A DNA stretch of 49,838 nt from assembly GCA_902624095.1 (NCBI GenBank), contig CACNWB010000012.1, positions 1-49,838 on the forward strand, written 5' to 3'. Numbering within the stretch: position 1 is the first letter of the stretch; every line of letters starts with the position of its first letter. The notes beneath the pieces are model-generated. The model was not told where the DNA came from, searched no databases, and saw nothing but the letters and a program-made list of their open reading frames with translations. This document shows positions 32,641 to 42,486 of this stretch, piece by piece. Both the position numbers and the translations under genes were made by a program. The DNA comes from an uncultured PS1 clade bacterium. Its GTDB lineage: Bacteria; Pseudomonadota; Alphaproteobacteria; RS24.

Positions 32641-35600
32641 TTAAGAAGGTGTATAGGCCAAAATCGGCGCCAGCCATTTTTCGCATTCGGCAAGGCTCAA
32701 CCCTTTGCGTTCGGCGTAATCGGCCACCTGATCGCGGTCAATTTTGCCGACACCGAAATAGGCGCTTTCCGGATGGCTGAAATAGAGACCCGAAACAGCG
32801 GCCCCCGGCCACATGGCAAAACTTTCCGTCAATGAAATACCGGCCGCATTTTCCGCGTCAAGCAAGTCAAACAACGTCGCTTTTTCGGTATGGTCGGGTT
32901 GCGCCGGATAGCCCGGTGCCGGACGAATGCCGCGATAGGCTTCTGCGATCAGTGCATCATTGTCGAGGTTTTCATCCGCCGCATAGCCCCAAAACTCGGT
33001 GCGCACGCGTTGGTGCATCCGTTCGGCAAAGGCCTCGGCCAGCCGGTCGGCCAACGCCTTTGACATGATCGACGCATAATCGTCACCGGCTTCTTCAAAA
33101 CGCTTGGCGACGTCATCTTCGCCATGCCCTGTGGTTACGGCAAAGCCGCCAACATAATCAGCCGGACCGCCTGTCGGCGCAATGAAATCAGCCAGCGCGA
33201 AATTCGCCCGCCCGCCGCTGTGTTGCATTTGCTGGCGAAGAGAGTGGAGCCGCGTTCGTTCTTTTGTGCGGCTTTCATCTTCATACACAATAATGTCATC
33301 GCCGTCGCGCGCCGCTGGCCAAAAGCCGATCACCGCCCGCGCGGTGAGCCATTTTTGCGAAATCATGTCGTCTAGCATGTTTTGGGCGTCGGCAAACAGG
33401 CTGGATGCCGACGCGCCCACCACACTATCGGTCAAAATGGCCGGATAGGTTCCGTGCAAATCCCAGCTCTGGAAAAATGGCGTCCAGTCAATATAATCGC
33501 GCAGTTCCGCCAGATCATAATCATCAAACACTTTCGTGTTGGTAAAACACGGCGCGACCGGCGTGTGTGCAACTTGCGGCGAAAACGCGTTGGCGCGCGC
33601 ATCAGCCAGCGAGCGGCGCTTTGCATCGGCCCGTCCGCGCGCATGCGCTTCGGCCATGGCTTCATAATCGCTGCGAATTTCCTGCTTGTAAGCGGTACCC
33701 TGTTCTTCCGACAATAACCGCGAGGCCACACCGACCGCGCGACTGGCATCGGTGACATAAACGGTCTGACCGCGCTTGTAATGCGGATTGATTTTGACCG
33801 CCGTATGCACTTTCGATGTTGTTGCCCCACCAATCAGCAGAGGAATTTCCAGCCCCTGCCGCTCCATCTCGGCGGCAACATGGCACATTTCATCAAGGCT
33901 GGGCGTGATAAGCCCCGACAGGCCGATCATATCGACCTGCTCTTCAACCGCTTTGGAAATGATATCGGCGGCCGGCACCATGACGCCCATATCGACAACA
34001 TCGAAATTATTGCACTGCAATACGACGCCGACAATATTTTTGCCAATATCATGCACATCGCCCTTCACCGTTGCCATCAGCACCTTGCCATTAACGCGCG
34101 CCACGGTTTCGGCGTCCGATGCCTGCATTTCGACCTTTTCAGCCTCCATAAACGGCTTAAGATAGGCGACAGCGCGTTTCATCACGCGCGCGGATTTCAC
34201 AACTTGCGGCAAGAACATTTTTCCCTCGCCAAATAAATCACCGACCGTGTTCATGCCGTCCATCAACGGGCCTTCGATCACATTGAGCGGGCGCGGCAGT
34301 TTGAGGCGCGCCTCTTCCGTGTCGTCTTCAATAAAATCAGTAATGCCATTGATCAGCGCATGCGACAGCCGTACTTCCACAGGCGTTTCGCGCCAAGCCG
34401 TATTGTGTTCCTTCGATGCACCTTGCTGCCCGCGAAATTCCTCGGCAATTTCAAGCAGCTTGTCCGTGCCATCTGGCCGCTGGTTCAAAAGTACATTTTC
34501 AACCGCCTCTTTTAGCGACGGCTCAATATCTTCATAAATGGCAAGCTGACCGGCATTGACGATGCCCATATCCATGCCCTTGGAAATGGCGTGGTAAAGA
34601 AACGCCGAATGCATGGCCTCGCGCACCGGCTCATTGCCACGGAAGGAAAACGAGATATTCGACACGCCTCCCGAAACATGTGCGCCGGGCAATTCTTTGC
34701 GAATGCGCGCTGTCGCTTCGATGAAGTCAACAGCATAATTGTCATGCTCGGATATGCCAGTCGCCACGGCGAAAATATTCGGGTCGAAAATGATATCTTC
34801 GGGCGGGAAATCAAGTTCCTCGGTCAGCAAATCATATGAGCGTTTGCAAATTTCGAATTTGCGCGCCGCCGTATCCGCTTGGCCCTCCTCATCGAATGCC
34901 ATCACGATGACAGCCGCGCCGTATCGCTGGCACAATCGCGCCTGTTCGAGGAAGTTTTCAGCGCCTTCTTTCAAAGAAATCGAATTGACAATGGCCTTGC
35001 CCTGAACACATTTCAATCCGGCTTCAATAACTGACCATTTTGAACTGTCGATCATCACTGGCACACGGGCAATATCGGGCTCGGTGGCAACAAGGTTCAA
35101 AAACCGCACCATCGCCGCCTCGCTGTCGAGCATGCCCTCATCCATATTTATATCGATGATCTGTGCGCCGTTTTCGACCTGCTGGCGGGCAACATCCAGC
35201 GCAGTGTCGTAATCACCCTCGGAGATGAGTTTCTTGAAGCGTGCCGAGCCGGTCACATTGGTGCGCTCGCCAACATTCACAAAACGGGTTTCTGAGCTTA
35301 GCGTGAACGGTTCCAATCCCGAAAGGCGTAAGTGCTGTTTGGGCTTAGCCGGAGTGCGTGGCGCAGCTTTTCCCGCCGCCTCTGCGATTGCAGAAATATG
35401 CTCCGGTGTTGTGCCACAGCACCCGCCCAGAATATTAACCAGACCGGAAGTGGCGAACTCGCCGACAATCAACGCCATTTCGTCAGCCAGCTGGTCATAT
35501 TCACCAAACTCATTTGGCAGGCCAGCATTCGGGTAAATGCAAATATTCGTATCGGCAATGCGGGCAATTTCAGCCACGTAAGGCCGCATTTCTTCTGCTC

Positions 35601-36360
35601 CCAGCGCGCAATTCAGGCCGACCGCGAAAGGGCGTGCATGACGCACGGAATTCCAGAATGCTTCCGTCGTCTGCCCCGATAAGGTGCGCCCCGACTTATC
35701 GGTCAGCGTACCGGAAATCATCAATGGCAAAGTGGTTTCGGTTTCATCAAAAGTGTCCTGCACAGCGTGAATCGCCGCTTTTGCATTCAACGTGTCGAAT
35801 ATAGTCTCAATGAGAATAATATCAGCGCCGCCATCAATCAGCCCGCGTGTGGCCTCGACATAGGTCTCGCGCAAATCGTCATAAGTTACATTGCGCGCAC
35901 CCGGGTCGTTCACATCCGGAGAAATCGAAGCCGTGCGATTGGTTGGGCCCAAAGCACCGGCAACATAACGCGGTCGGTCGGGGGTTTCGGCTTCCATCGC
36001 ATCGCAAGCTTCGCGCGCAAGGCGCGCGCTTTCCACATTGAGTTCATAGGCCAGATCTTGCATATCGTAATCGGCCTGCGCAATCGAGGTTGAGGAAAAT
36101 GTATTGGTGCTCACAATATCGCTGCCAGCCTGCAAATAGGCGGCATGAATATCGCGGATAATATCGGCTTGGGTCAGCGATAGCAGGTCATTATTGCCTT
36201 TTACGTCGATATGGAAATCGGCAAAGCGCGGCCCGCGAAAATCTTTCTCAGACAGGTCATGACGCTGGATCATCGTCCCCATCGCCCCGTCAAGAATCAA
36301 AATCCGGCTTCCGAGAAACTCGCCCAACAGCTTGTTTCGCCTATCACGACTCCAACTCAT
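32641..36360 (-). CDS. metH: Cobalamin-dependent methionine synthase
   Basis: The 1239-residue four-module enzyme is complete. Homocysteine module: [16 protein letters not shown], with zinc cysteines in [10 protein letters not shown] and [11 protein letters not shown]. Folate module: residues about 355-640, [19 protein letters not shown]12 module: [20 protein letters not shown], with the cobalt-ligating His. C-terminal SAM activation domain: FWGYAADE and [19 protein letters not shown]. It transfers the methyl group of methyltetrahydrofolate to homocysteine. Its ATG overlaps the metF stop (ATGA). It therefore depends on cobalamin, but no cobalamin riboswitch is visible upstream. Confidence 0.97.
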   Translation of the reverse strand: MSWSRDRRNKLLGEFLGSRILILDGAMGTMIQRHDLSEKDFRGPRFADFHIDVKGNNDLLSLTQADIIRDIHAAYLQAGSDIVSTNTFSSTSIAQADYDMQDLAYELNVESARLAREACDAMEAETPDRPRYVAGALGPTNRTASISPDVNDPGARNVTYDDLRETYVEATRGLIDGGADIILIETIFDTLNAKAAIHAVQDTFDETETTLPLMISGTLTDKSGRTLSGQTTEAFWNSVRHARPFAVGLNCALGAEEMRPYVAEIARIADTNICIYPNAGLPNEFGEYDQLADEMALIVGEFATSGLVNILGGCCGTTPEHISAIAEAAGKAAPRTPAKPKQHLRLSGLEPFTLSSETRFVNVGERTNVTGSARFKKLISEGDYDTALDVARQQVENGAQIIDINMDEGMLDSEAAMVRFLNLVATEPDIARVPVMIDSSKWSVIEAGLKCVQGKAIVNSISLKEGAENFLEQARLCQRYGAAVIVMAFDEEGQADTAARKFEICKRSYDLLTEELDFPPEDIIFDPNIFAVATGISEHDNYAVDFIEATARIRKELPGAHVSGGVSNISFSFRGNEPVREAMHSAFLYHAISKGMDMGIVNAGQLAIYEDIEPSLKEAVENVLLNQRPDGTDKLLEIAEEFRGQQGASKEHNTAWRETPVEVRLSHALINGITDFIEDDTEEARLKLPRPLNVIEGPLMDGMNTVGDLFGEGKMFLPQVVKSARVMKRAVAYLKPFMEAEKVEMQASDAETVARVNGKVLMATVKGDVHDIGKNIVGVVLQCNNFDVVDMGVMVPAADIISKAVEEQVDMIGLSGLITPSLDEMCHVAAEMERQGLEIPLLIGGATTSKVHTAVKINPHYKRGQTVYVTDASRAVGVASRLLSEEQGTAYKQEIRSDYEAMAEAHARGRADAKRRSLADARANAFSPQVAHTPVAPCFTNTKVFDDYDLAELRDYIDWTPFFQSWDLHGTYPAILTDSVVGASASSLFADAQNMLDDMISQKWLTARAVIGFWPAARDGDDIIVYEDESRTKERTRLHSLRQQMQHSGGRANFALADFIAPTGGPADYVGGFAVTTGHGEDDVAKRFEEAGDDYASIMSKALADRLAEAFAERMHQRVRTEFWGYAADENLDNDALIAEAYRGIRPAPGYPAQPDHTEKATLFDLLDAENAAGISLTESFAMWPGAAVSGLYFSHPESAYFGVGKIDRDQVADYAERKGLSLAECEKWLAPILAYTPS

Positions 36361-37217
36361 CCCACATCACTTTCTTGCCGGTTGCCACCCAAACCCAGAA
36401 TTCGGCAGACTGCAAAAGTCAAATCGGCCTGGTTCAGCGTGTAAAAATGCAAGTACTCAAAACCCTCATTGATTAGCGTACGACATTGGTTTGTCGCAAT
36501 CGATGCGGCAATATGTTGGCGCGTCTCAAGGTCATCATCCAACCCTTCATAAGCCGCCGACAGCCAATCGGGAACAGCCGTACCACATGCAGCAGCCATA
36601 CGTCGGGCACCCGCAAAATTCGTCGTCGGCATAATGCCAGGGATGATGGGAATCGAAATGCCTGCTGCCGCGACTGCATCACGGAACCGCAAATGCACGG
36701 GTGTATCAAATACAAATTGCGTGATTGCACGCGTCGCGCCTGCATCAATTTTAGATTTCAACAGGTCAATATCATCTTCGAGGCTGCACGACTCGGGGTG
36801 CTTTTCAGGATAGGCACTTACCGTGATGTCAAAGCCACCGCGCGCCGAGATCGCCTGCACCAGTTCGACGGACCCTTCATAGCCCTCAGCATGCGGCTCG
36901 AAACCGCCCATATCGGGCATGTCGCCGCGCAAGGCCACGATATGGCTTATACCGGCCTCGGCATAGGACTCAACCACGCCGTCCACCTCGGCGCGGCTGG
37001 CGGCCACGCATGTCAGATGTGCGGCCGGTTGCAGGCCTGTCTCATCGATCAAACGACGCACACACGCATGGGTGCGGTCGCGCGTCGAGCCACCCGCGCC
37101 ATAGGTCACCGACACAAAATCCGGTGCCAGCGGTTCCAACCGCTCTACCGACCGCCAGAGCTTTTCCTCGGCTTCGATTGATTTGGGCGGGAAAAATTCA
37201 AATGAAATGCTGGTCAT
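36357..37217 (-). CDS. metF: 5,10-methylenetetrahydrofolate reductase
   Basis: The 286-residue flavoprotein barrel starts [18 protein letters not shown] and carries [28 protein letters not shown] and [14 protein letters not shown]. All are standard MetF motifs for FAD and folate binding. It supplies 5-methyltetrahydrofolate to MetH. Its ATG follows the stop of the ArsR-methyltransferase gene without a gap (TGA ATG), and its stop overlaps metH. The three genes therefore form one translation-coupled unit. Confidence 0.96.
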   Translation of the reverse strand: MTSISFEFFPPKSIEAEEKLWRSVERLEPLAPDFVSVTYGAGGSTRDRTHACVRRLIDETGLQPAAHLTCVAASRAEVDGVVESYAEAGISHIVALRGDMPDMGGFEPHAEGYEGSVELVQAISARGGFDITVSAYPEKHPESCSLEDDIDLLKSKIDAGATRAITQFVFDTPVHLRFRDAVAAAGISIPIIPGIMPTTNFAGARRMAAACGTAVPDWLSAAYEGLDDDLETRQHIAASIATNQCRTLINEGFEYLHFYTLNQADLTFAVCRILGLGGNRQESDVG

Positions 37218-38159
37218 TCAGGCCTCCGCTTTCACGCCGGTCCATATACCGACCACAAGGTCGCCGTCGCGTCTCGGCTGCAAGTGCCGCGCTTCAACAT
37301 TGACAATGTCGGCTTCGTTCAGCCATTCGATAACTTCGTCATCGGAAAATCCGAGCCTGCGATGGGCGTGTTCATTGCGCAAGGCCTCCACCTCATGCGG
37401 CAAAAAATCGGCAATTAACACGCGGCCAGATGGCGCCAGCACACGTGCCGCCTCGCCCACGGCACGCGCCGGGTCATCGAGAAAATGCAAAACCTGATGG
37501 ACAATAACCACCCCGGCGGCTCCGTCTTCCAGCGGCACGTCGGCGCAATCACCCTGGCGCACCTGACAATGCAAACGATCGGGATGGTCAAGGCGCGCGC
37601 GCGCAATCGTCAGCATATTGGCGTTGATATCGAACCCGACCGCGCGCGATGCGTGCGGCGAGAAAATTTCAAGCATGCGCCCCGTGCCAGTTCCCAAATC
37701 GACCAACAGGTCGCATTTCGTGTCAGACAGAAGGGTCGTCATTTCAGCCTCTACCAGATCTTCGCGAATGTGGCGGGCGCGCAAATCATCCCAGTCGGCA
37801 GCATTGGCGGCAAAATATTCCTGCGCGCGCGTGGCACGCTCGGCGCGCACACGGTCAAGCCTCTCGCGGTCACGCAACAAAGTTTGGTCATCGGGCGGCA
37901 AAAGCGCGATCAACTGATCGACCAAAGCATAGTTTTCATTGGTTTCATTGAGCCGGTAAAACACCCAGCTTCCTTCGGGAAACCGCACGACCAGCCCGGC
38001 ATCGGCCAGCAGTTTGAGATGCCGCGAAATGCGTGGCTGGCTCTGCAAAAGGGCTTGGGTCATTTCGGACACAGTCATTTCGCCCGTCGACAGGATCGAC
38101 AGAATTCTGAGCCGCGTCGGTTCACCGGCAGCGCGCAGAAGAGCTAACAAATCATCCAT
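37218..38159 (-). CDS. ArsR-type HTH regulator fused to a SAM-dependent methyltransferase domain
   Basis: The first 90 residues of this 313-residue protein form a winged helix of the ArsR class (GEPTRLRILSILSTGEMTVSEM; LLQSQPRISRHLKLLADAGLVV). It lacks an obvious metal-binding Cys cluster. Residues about 140-300 form a class I methyltransferase fold with motif I LLVDLGTGTGRMLEIF and VIVHQVLHFLDDP. Heading metF and metH, it most likely senses S-adenosylmethionine or S-adenosylhomocysteine and controls its own operon. This is the arrangement proposed for SahR-like regulators. Whether the second domain still methylates anything is unknown. A dyad lies in its own promoter. Confidence 0.87.
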   Translation of the reverse strand: MDDLLALLRAAGEPTRLRILSILSTGEMTVSEMTQALLQSQPRISRHLKLLADAGLVVRFPEGSWVFYRLNETNENYALVDQLIALLPPDDQTLLRDRERLDRVRAERATRAQEYFAANAADWDDLRARHIREDLVEAEMTTLLSDTKCDLLVDLGTGTGRMLEIFSPHASRAVGFDINANMLTIARARLDHPDRLHCQVRQGDCADVPLEDGAAGVVIVHQVLHFLDDPARAVGEAARVLAPSGRVLIADFLPHEVEALRNEHAHRRLGFSDDEVIEWLNEADIVNVEARHLQPRRDGDLVVGIWTGVKAEA

Positions 38160-38176
38160 AGACTTTCTCTTTCTAA

Positions 38177-38206
38177 TTAATACATAAGTATATCTTTATA
38201 TGTCAA
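38177..38206 (-). promoter_or_regulatory. Promoter and candidate operator of the ArsR-metF-metH operon
   Basis: On the minus strand a perfect -35 TTGACA (38201-38206) and TATTAA (38177-38182) are 18 bp apart. They lie 18 bp before the first ATG of the operon, giving a short leader. The spacer is filled by an imperfect 22-bp dyad (38182-38203) with outer arms ACATA/TATGT and inner arms AAG/CTT. A repressor there would block RNA polymerase, which fits autoregulation by the ArsR-type protein encoded immediately downstream. The boxes are visible; regulator identity is inferred. Confidence 0.55.
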
Positions 38207-38336
38207 GAATGAAAACAATTACGGCGTGCCATTTTTCGGTTTTTTTTTACTGCCAAACCGCCTAATTTCAGGGCAATGACACGGGTTACGAATCGCGTGA
38301 TCTTGGTTTCTTAATAGCAAACGTGAAGTAGTTTCC

Positions 38337-39077
38337 ATGGTTAGAATCCAATTTATTCCGTTACTGCTGGCTTTTTCGCTGGCGGCATGTGCCAGCAATC
38401 AAGCGGCGTCACCGACTTATGCCGATGACAATGACCCCTATGAGGGATTCAATCGCAAAATGTTTGCCGTGAATATGTCGCTTGACAGACATATCTTGAA
38501 GCCGGTGGCGAAAGGTTATCTGACCGTGCCGCAACCGGTGCGCGCCTCGGTGCGGAATTTCCGCAACAATCTCATCTCGCCGGTCACACTTTCAAACGAC
38601 ACAATGCAAGGTTCGTGGTCGCGAGCCGGTGTTTCCGCGTCTCGTTTGCTGATTAACACAACCGTCGGTGTGTTGGGGCTTTTCGATCCCGCCACGGCAA
38701 TGGGTTTGCCGCGTCATACGGAAGATTTTGGGCAGACGCTGGCTGTCTATGATGTGCCCGAAGGGGCGTATATGTATGTGCCACTGCTGGGCCCGGGCCC
38801 GCCGCGCGACGTGGTGGGGTTGATTGTTGACACAGGCCTCAACCCGATTACCCATATGGGTGATAATGAAGCGGAGGGAGCCGCCTTGTCATTTGCTGTT
38901 GGCGGGGTAGACGCGCGCGCCAATAATCTGGACGTGATAGACGAGATTGAACGAAGCTCAGTTGATTTTTATGCCAGCGTGCGAAGCCTTTATCGGCAAA
39001 ACCGCGAGAGCGAAATTCGCAATGGCGAAACCGATTTGGATGAACTGCCGGATTTGGGCGAGCTTGATAATAACTAA
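38337..39077 (+). CDS. mlaA: MlaA (VacJ) outer-membrane lipoprotein
   Basis: The 246-residue lipoprotein has a type II signal with lipobox LAAC (lipidated Cys about residue 18). The conserved MlaA body follows: DPYEGFNRKMFAVNMSLDRHILKPVAKGY, FRNNLISPVTLSNDTMQGSW, RLLINTTVGVLGLFDPATAMGL and FGQTLAVYDVPEGAYMYVPLLGPGPPRDVVG. MlaA removes mislocalised phospholipid from the outer leaflet of the outer membrane and passes it to MlaC, encoded next. The ribosome site is weak. The inner-membrane MlaFED complex is not encoded in the window. Confidence 0.95.
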   Translation: MVRIQFIPLLLAFSLAACASNQAASPTYADDNDPYEGFNRKMFAVNMSLDRHILKPVAKGYLTVPQPVRASVRNFRNNLISPVTLSNDTMQGSWSRAGVSASRLLINTTVGVLGLFDPATAMGLPRHTEDFGQTLAVYDVPEGAYMYVPLLGPGPPRDVVGLIVDTGLNPITHMGDNEAEGAALSFAVGGVDARANNLDVIDEIERSSVDFYASVRSLYRQNRESEIRNGETDLDELPDLGELDNN

Positions 39078-39091
39078 TTGAGGTTTCCAGC

Positions 39092-39724
39092 ATGCGTCTT
39101 TTTGCATTTGCGCTCATTCTACCGTTGGCCGTCGGCTTGGCGGCACCAGCCTGTGCTGATGACACGCAGGCGGATGAGAAACGGGCAAAAACATTCGTCA
39201 CCGAACTGGCCGATGAAGCCATCACCATTCTCAAAACGCAAACTACCCGCGAGGGCCGAGAAGCGGGTTTTCGCAAAATTCTGGACGAGCGCGCCAATAT
39301 GCGCCGGATTGCGCGTTTCACGCTGGGCCCGTTTGCACGCAAAATTTCAGATGAGGATTTTGCCACCTACCAGCAATTGCTGAACGAACTGATTATCAAA
39401 GTTTATGCCAACCGACTCGGCCAGTACGGCAATGAACAATTGGTTGTAGGGCGCAGCCAAAGCAAAAAGAAGAATTTTATCGTCAACAGCCAAATCGAGT
39501 TTGACAATGGGCGCCAGCCCATCGCCCTCGACTGGTGGCTCTACCGCGAAAAAGATGGCAGCTTTTCGCTGTTTGACGTGCGAGTAATCGGCGTGTGGAT
39601 GGCGCAAGAACAACGCGACAGCTTTGCGTCTGTGCTGAAAAACAATCGAAGCGACATCTCTGCCCTGCTCAGCCATATCCGTAAGCAGATCAATGCTGGC
39701 GGCGGCGCAGAACCTACCGGTTAA
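39092..39724 (+). CDS. mlaC: MlaC periplasmic phospholipid-binding protein
   Basis: The 210-residue protein has a cleavable signal peptide ([22 protein letters not shown]). The MlaC/Tgt2 fold follows: [65 protein letters not shown] and [23 protein letters not shown]. It ferries phospholipid between MlaA and the inner-membrane transporter. It is 14 bases after mlaA. Its last 11 bases overlap the 3' end of the convergent ettA gene. Confidence 0.94.
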   Translation: MRLFAFALILPLAVGLAAPACADDTQADEKRAKTFVTELADEAITILKTQTTREGREAGFRKILDERANMRRIARFTLGPFARKISDEDFATYQQLLNELIIKVYANRLGQYGNEQLVVGRSQSKKKNFIVNSQIEFDNGRQPIALDWWLYREKDGSFSLFDVRVIGVWMAQEQRDSFASVLKNNRSDISALLSHIRKQINAGGGAEPTG

Positions 39725-41369
39725 ACTGCTTGTATTTTATGCGCTTGGGAATTTCGGCATCGGGGCCCAACCGGCGCTTGCGATCTTCTTCATAATCGGC
39801 GTAATTGCCCTCAAACCACTCGACATGGCTGTCGCCTTCAAATGCAAGAATATGCGTGGCGATGCGGTCAAGAAACCAGCGATCGTGGCTGATGATGACC
39901 GCACAACCAGCAAAGCTTTCCAAGCCCTCTTCCAGAGCGCGCAAGGTCTCAACATCCAGATCATTGGTTGGCTCATCGAGCAATAACAAATTGGCGCCGG
40001 ATTTCAGCATTTTCGCGAGATGCACGCGGTTGCGCTCACCCCCCGACAGGAGCCCCACTTTTTTCTGCTGGTCGCCGCCACGAAAATTGAAAGCCCCGAC
40101 ATAGGCGCGCGAATTCATTTCCCGCTTGCCAAGCTCCAGAATATCCAGCCCGCCAGAAATTTCCTCCCACACAGTCTTGTCGTCCCCCAAATTGTCACGG
40201 CTTTGGTCGACATAGCCCATCGCGACCGTATCCCCTACCCGCAAATCGCCTGTGTCGGGCGTTTCGGAGCCGGTCAGCATTTTAAACAACGTCGTCTTGC
40301 CAGCACCATTTGGGCCGACAACCCCGACAATGCCACCCGGCGGCAGGCGGAAAGACAGATTGTCAATTAGCAGGCGGTCGCCAAAACCTTTGCAGAGATT
40401 TTCCGCCTCCAGCACAATGCCGCCCAGTCGCGGACCCGAGGGAATGGTAATTTGCGCGCGCCCGACATCCTCACGGTCTTGGCTGGCCAACAGGTCTTCG
40501 TAAGCCGTAACACGAGCTTTGCTTTTGGCTTGGCGCGCCTTGGGAGACTGACGTATCCATTCCAGCTCACGCGCTAAGGTGCGCTGTTTGGCTTCGTCTT
40601 CGCGCGCTTCCTGGGCAAGGCGTTTTTGCTTCTGCTCCAGCCAGTCCGAATAATTGCCTTCGTAAGGGATGCCCTGCCCGCGATCAAGCTCCAGAATCCA
40701 ACCGGTAATCTGGTCGAGGAAATACCGGTCATGGGTTACCAGAACCACCGTGCCGGCATAATCGGCCAGATGATGCTGCAACCACGCTACTGTTTCGGCA
40801 TCAAGGTGGTTGGTCGGCTCGTCGAGCAAAAGAAGGTCGGGCTTTTCAAGCAGTAATTTACATAATGCTACGCGGCGCTTTTCGCCGCCGGAGAGATTTT
40901 CGACAGAGGCATCGCTTGGCGGGCAACGCAGCGCATCCATGGCCTGTTCGACCTGACTTTCGAGATCCCATAAGTTTTGCGCGTCAATTTGATCCTGAAG
41001 CGCGGCCATTTCATCGGCCGTTTCATCAGAATAATTCATTGCCAATTCATTATAGCGTTCAACGAGGGCCTTTTGTTCGCCCACGCCTTCCATCACATTG
41101 CCTAACACATCCTTTGTCGGATCGAGCTGGGGTTCTTGCTCCAGATAACCGACCCGCGCGCCCTCGGCGGCCCACGACTCACCCTGCACTTCCTTGTCTA
41201 GCCCAGCCATAATTTTAAGCAGCGTTGACTTACCGGCACCATTGACCCCGACAATGCCGATTTTCACACCGGGTAGAAATGACAAGCGGATATCTTTCAA
41301 GACCTGTTTGCCGCCCGGATAAGTCTTGGACAATCTGTCCATAACATAAACATATTGATACGCTGTCAT
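39714..41369 (-). CDS. ettA: Energy-dependent translational throttle protein EttA (ABC-F ATPase)
   Basis: The 551-residue protein has two ABC ATPase domains and no membrane segment. Walker A motifs are GVNGAGKST and GPNGAGKTT. Signature motifs are [13 protein letters not shown] and [12 protein letters not shown]. Walker B motifs are [12 protein letters not shown] and [12 protein letters not shown]. The interdomain linker rich in basic and acidic residues (about 240-310) reaches the ribosomal tRNA sites. EttA gates the first elongation step according to ATP/ADP. The start at 41369 ([13 protein letters not shown]) has AAGGA upstream. The frame to 41552 overlaps the preceding gene. Confidence 0.94.
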   Translation of the reverse strand: MTAYQYVYVMDRLSKTYPGGKQVLKDIRLSFLPGVKIGIVGVNGAGKSTLLKIMAGLDKEVQGESWAAEGARVGYLEQEPQLDPTKDVLGNVMEGVGEQKALVERYNELAMNYSDETADEMAALQDQIDAQNLWDLESQVEQAMDALRCPPSDASVENLSGGEKRRVALCKLLLEKPDLLLLDEPTNHLDAETVAWLQHHLADYAGTVVLVTHDRYFLDQITGWILELDRGQGIPYEGNYSDWLEQKQKRLAQEAREDEAKQRTLARELEWIRQSPKARQAKSKARVTAYEDLLASQDREDVGRAQITIPSGPRLGGIVLEAENLCKGFGDRLLIDNLSFRLPPGGIVGVVGPNGAGKTTLFKMLTGSETPDTGDLRVGDTVAMGYVDQSRDNLGDDKTVWEEISGGLDILELGKREMNSRAYVGAFNFRGGDQQKKVGLLSGGERNRVHLAKMLKSGANLLLLDEPTNDLDVETLRALEEGLESFAGCAVIISHDRWFLDRIATHILAFEGDSHVEWFEGNYADYEEDRKRRLGPDAEIPKRIKYKQFNR

Positions 41370-41385
41370 CGGTTTTCCTTTTCCG

Positions 41386-42081
41386 TTAGCCCAGCTGTGT
41401 AGCACACCCGGCCGCACCCTTTTTCCCGTTCTGTTTTGCCATGTCGAGACCCGCTCTGGCAACCAGCGTATCAGCCTCCAGCCGCTGCACAAAAGCGGCC
41501 CGCACACCGCGCCATTTGAATCGCATGGAGTTGACGACAATTTCATGATCAAGTTCCTTTAACATGTCGATAATCGGCGCAAGCTCAATCAGGGCTTGCG
41601 GTGAACGCTCGAAAGCGTTTTCGGGCTGCGCCCGCGCCGACCAGTCCACCAGCTTGATGCGTGCTGCAAAATTATGTGCATAGACCTCCAATTCGCCTTC
41701 CGGCAAGTCGGCTTCGGCAAGCTCGTCAATGGCGTGGGCCATAATGCGTACGCTAAGCGCTTGCATCGCCGCAGGCGAAAGCCCAGTACGTTCTCCAATA
41801 ACCGCAACGCAATAGAGCGCAAGGTCTTCAACACAAACAAGCATGAGGCGTGAGCGCGCTGGACGTAACATCCCTGCGAAGGTTTCATCTGTGAACAGGT
41901 TGAAATGTTGCATGCCCGCCCGGGTGCGCAAATAACCGTAAAGTGTGGTTTGGGCAATATGAGCGCACTGGGCGAAACAGAAATCAGCCAGCGCCGCAAA
42001 ATCGTCAATTGGCGCAGGTTTGATCCAGAACCTACAGGCTCGGACCATCGCACCAAAATAGTTGCCAGCATTTTTGATCAT
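41386..42081 (-). CDS. Conserved hypothetical protein of unknown function
   Basis: The 231-residue protein has no signal peptide and no clear membrane segment. It has a largely helical, Cys- and Ala-rich N-terminal half ([31 protein letters not shown]) and a helix-rich middle. The C-terminal stretch is [24 protein letters not shown], which reads like a conserved family block. I have the impression of similar alphaproteobacterial proteins of this length without an assigned role. The start at 42081 is chosen for GAAGG upstream; earlier ATGs (to 42195) enter the promoter region of the divergent symporter. It is 16 bp upstream of ettA and presumably in the same operon. Confidence 0.65.
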   Translation of the reverse strand: MIKNAGNYFGAMVRACRFWIKPAPIDDFAALADFCFAQCAHIAQTTLYGYLRTRAGMQHFNLFTDETFAGMLRPARSRLMLVCVEDLALYCVAVIGERTGLSPAAMQALSVRIMAHAIDELAEADLPEGELEVYAHNFAARIKLVDWSARAQPENAFERSPQALIELAPIIDMLKELDHEIVVNSMRFKWRGVRAAFVQRLEADTLVARAGLDMAKQNGKKGAAGCATQLG

Positions 42082-42208
42082 GGGTGCGCCTTCGACTGAT
42101 TTGTGATTGAACGGCTTGAGAACCTTAACTAACATTACCACGATTGTCGGGCCTCCAATAATGCTTTGGGGCGGGGAGTGTTTTCGCCTCACCAAGAGGG
42201 AGTAATAA

Positions 42209-42466
42209 ATGTCTGATCAACTAAGCCGTACGGCGACGCACTGGCGGCGCACGCGTAATTTGACATTTGTCACTTTGGGCATCTGGTTTTTCTTCGCATT
42301 TTTAATTCACTGGTTCGGTGCCGAACTGAACAATTATTCGTTCCTCGGCTTTCCGCTCGGTTTTTACATGGCGGCACAAGGCTCACCCATCGCCTTTGTC
42401 ATATTGTTGTATCTATCAACGCGCCGTCAGGAAAAAATTGACGACGAATGCGGCGTTGCTGAATAG
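42209..42466 (+). CDS. DUF4212 small subunit of a sodium:solute symporter
   Basis: The 85-residue protein has two membrane segments (FVTLGIWFFFAFLIHWFG and FYMAAQGSPIAFVILLYL) with the conserved FGAELNNYSFLGFPLGFYMAAQGSP core of DUF4212. These proteins are always encoded just before a VC_2705-type solute symporter and are thought to assist it. AGAGGGAG precedes the start. The symporter gene follows 20 bp later. Confidence 0.92.
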   Translation: MSDQLSRTATHWRRTRNLTFVTLGIWFFFAFLIHWFGAELNNYSFLGFPLGFYMAAQGSPIAFVILLYLSTRRQEKIDDECGVAE

Positions 42467-42486
42467 GGGCCGGGCAGGAGATCGAT

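Noticed and set aside
36486-37181. 231-residue plus-strand open frame
   Set aside because: It is antisense to metF, which is complete and overlaps metH by ATGA. The shadow product has no recognisable domain.
38160-38336. Possible SAM or SAH riboswitch ahead of metF-metH
   Set aside because: The leader from the apparent promoter to the first ATG is about 11 nt, far too short for a riboswitch.
41370-41552. N-terminal extension of ettA by 61 residues
   Set aside because: It overlaps the upstream hypothetical gene, while AAGGA before 41369 and the standard [10 protein letters not shown] start fit the family.
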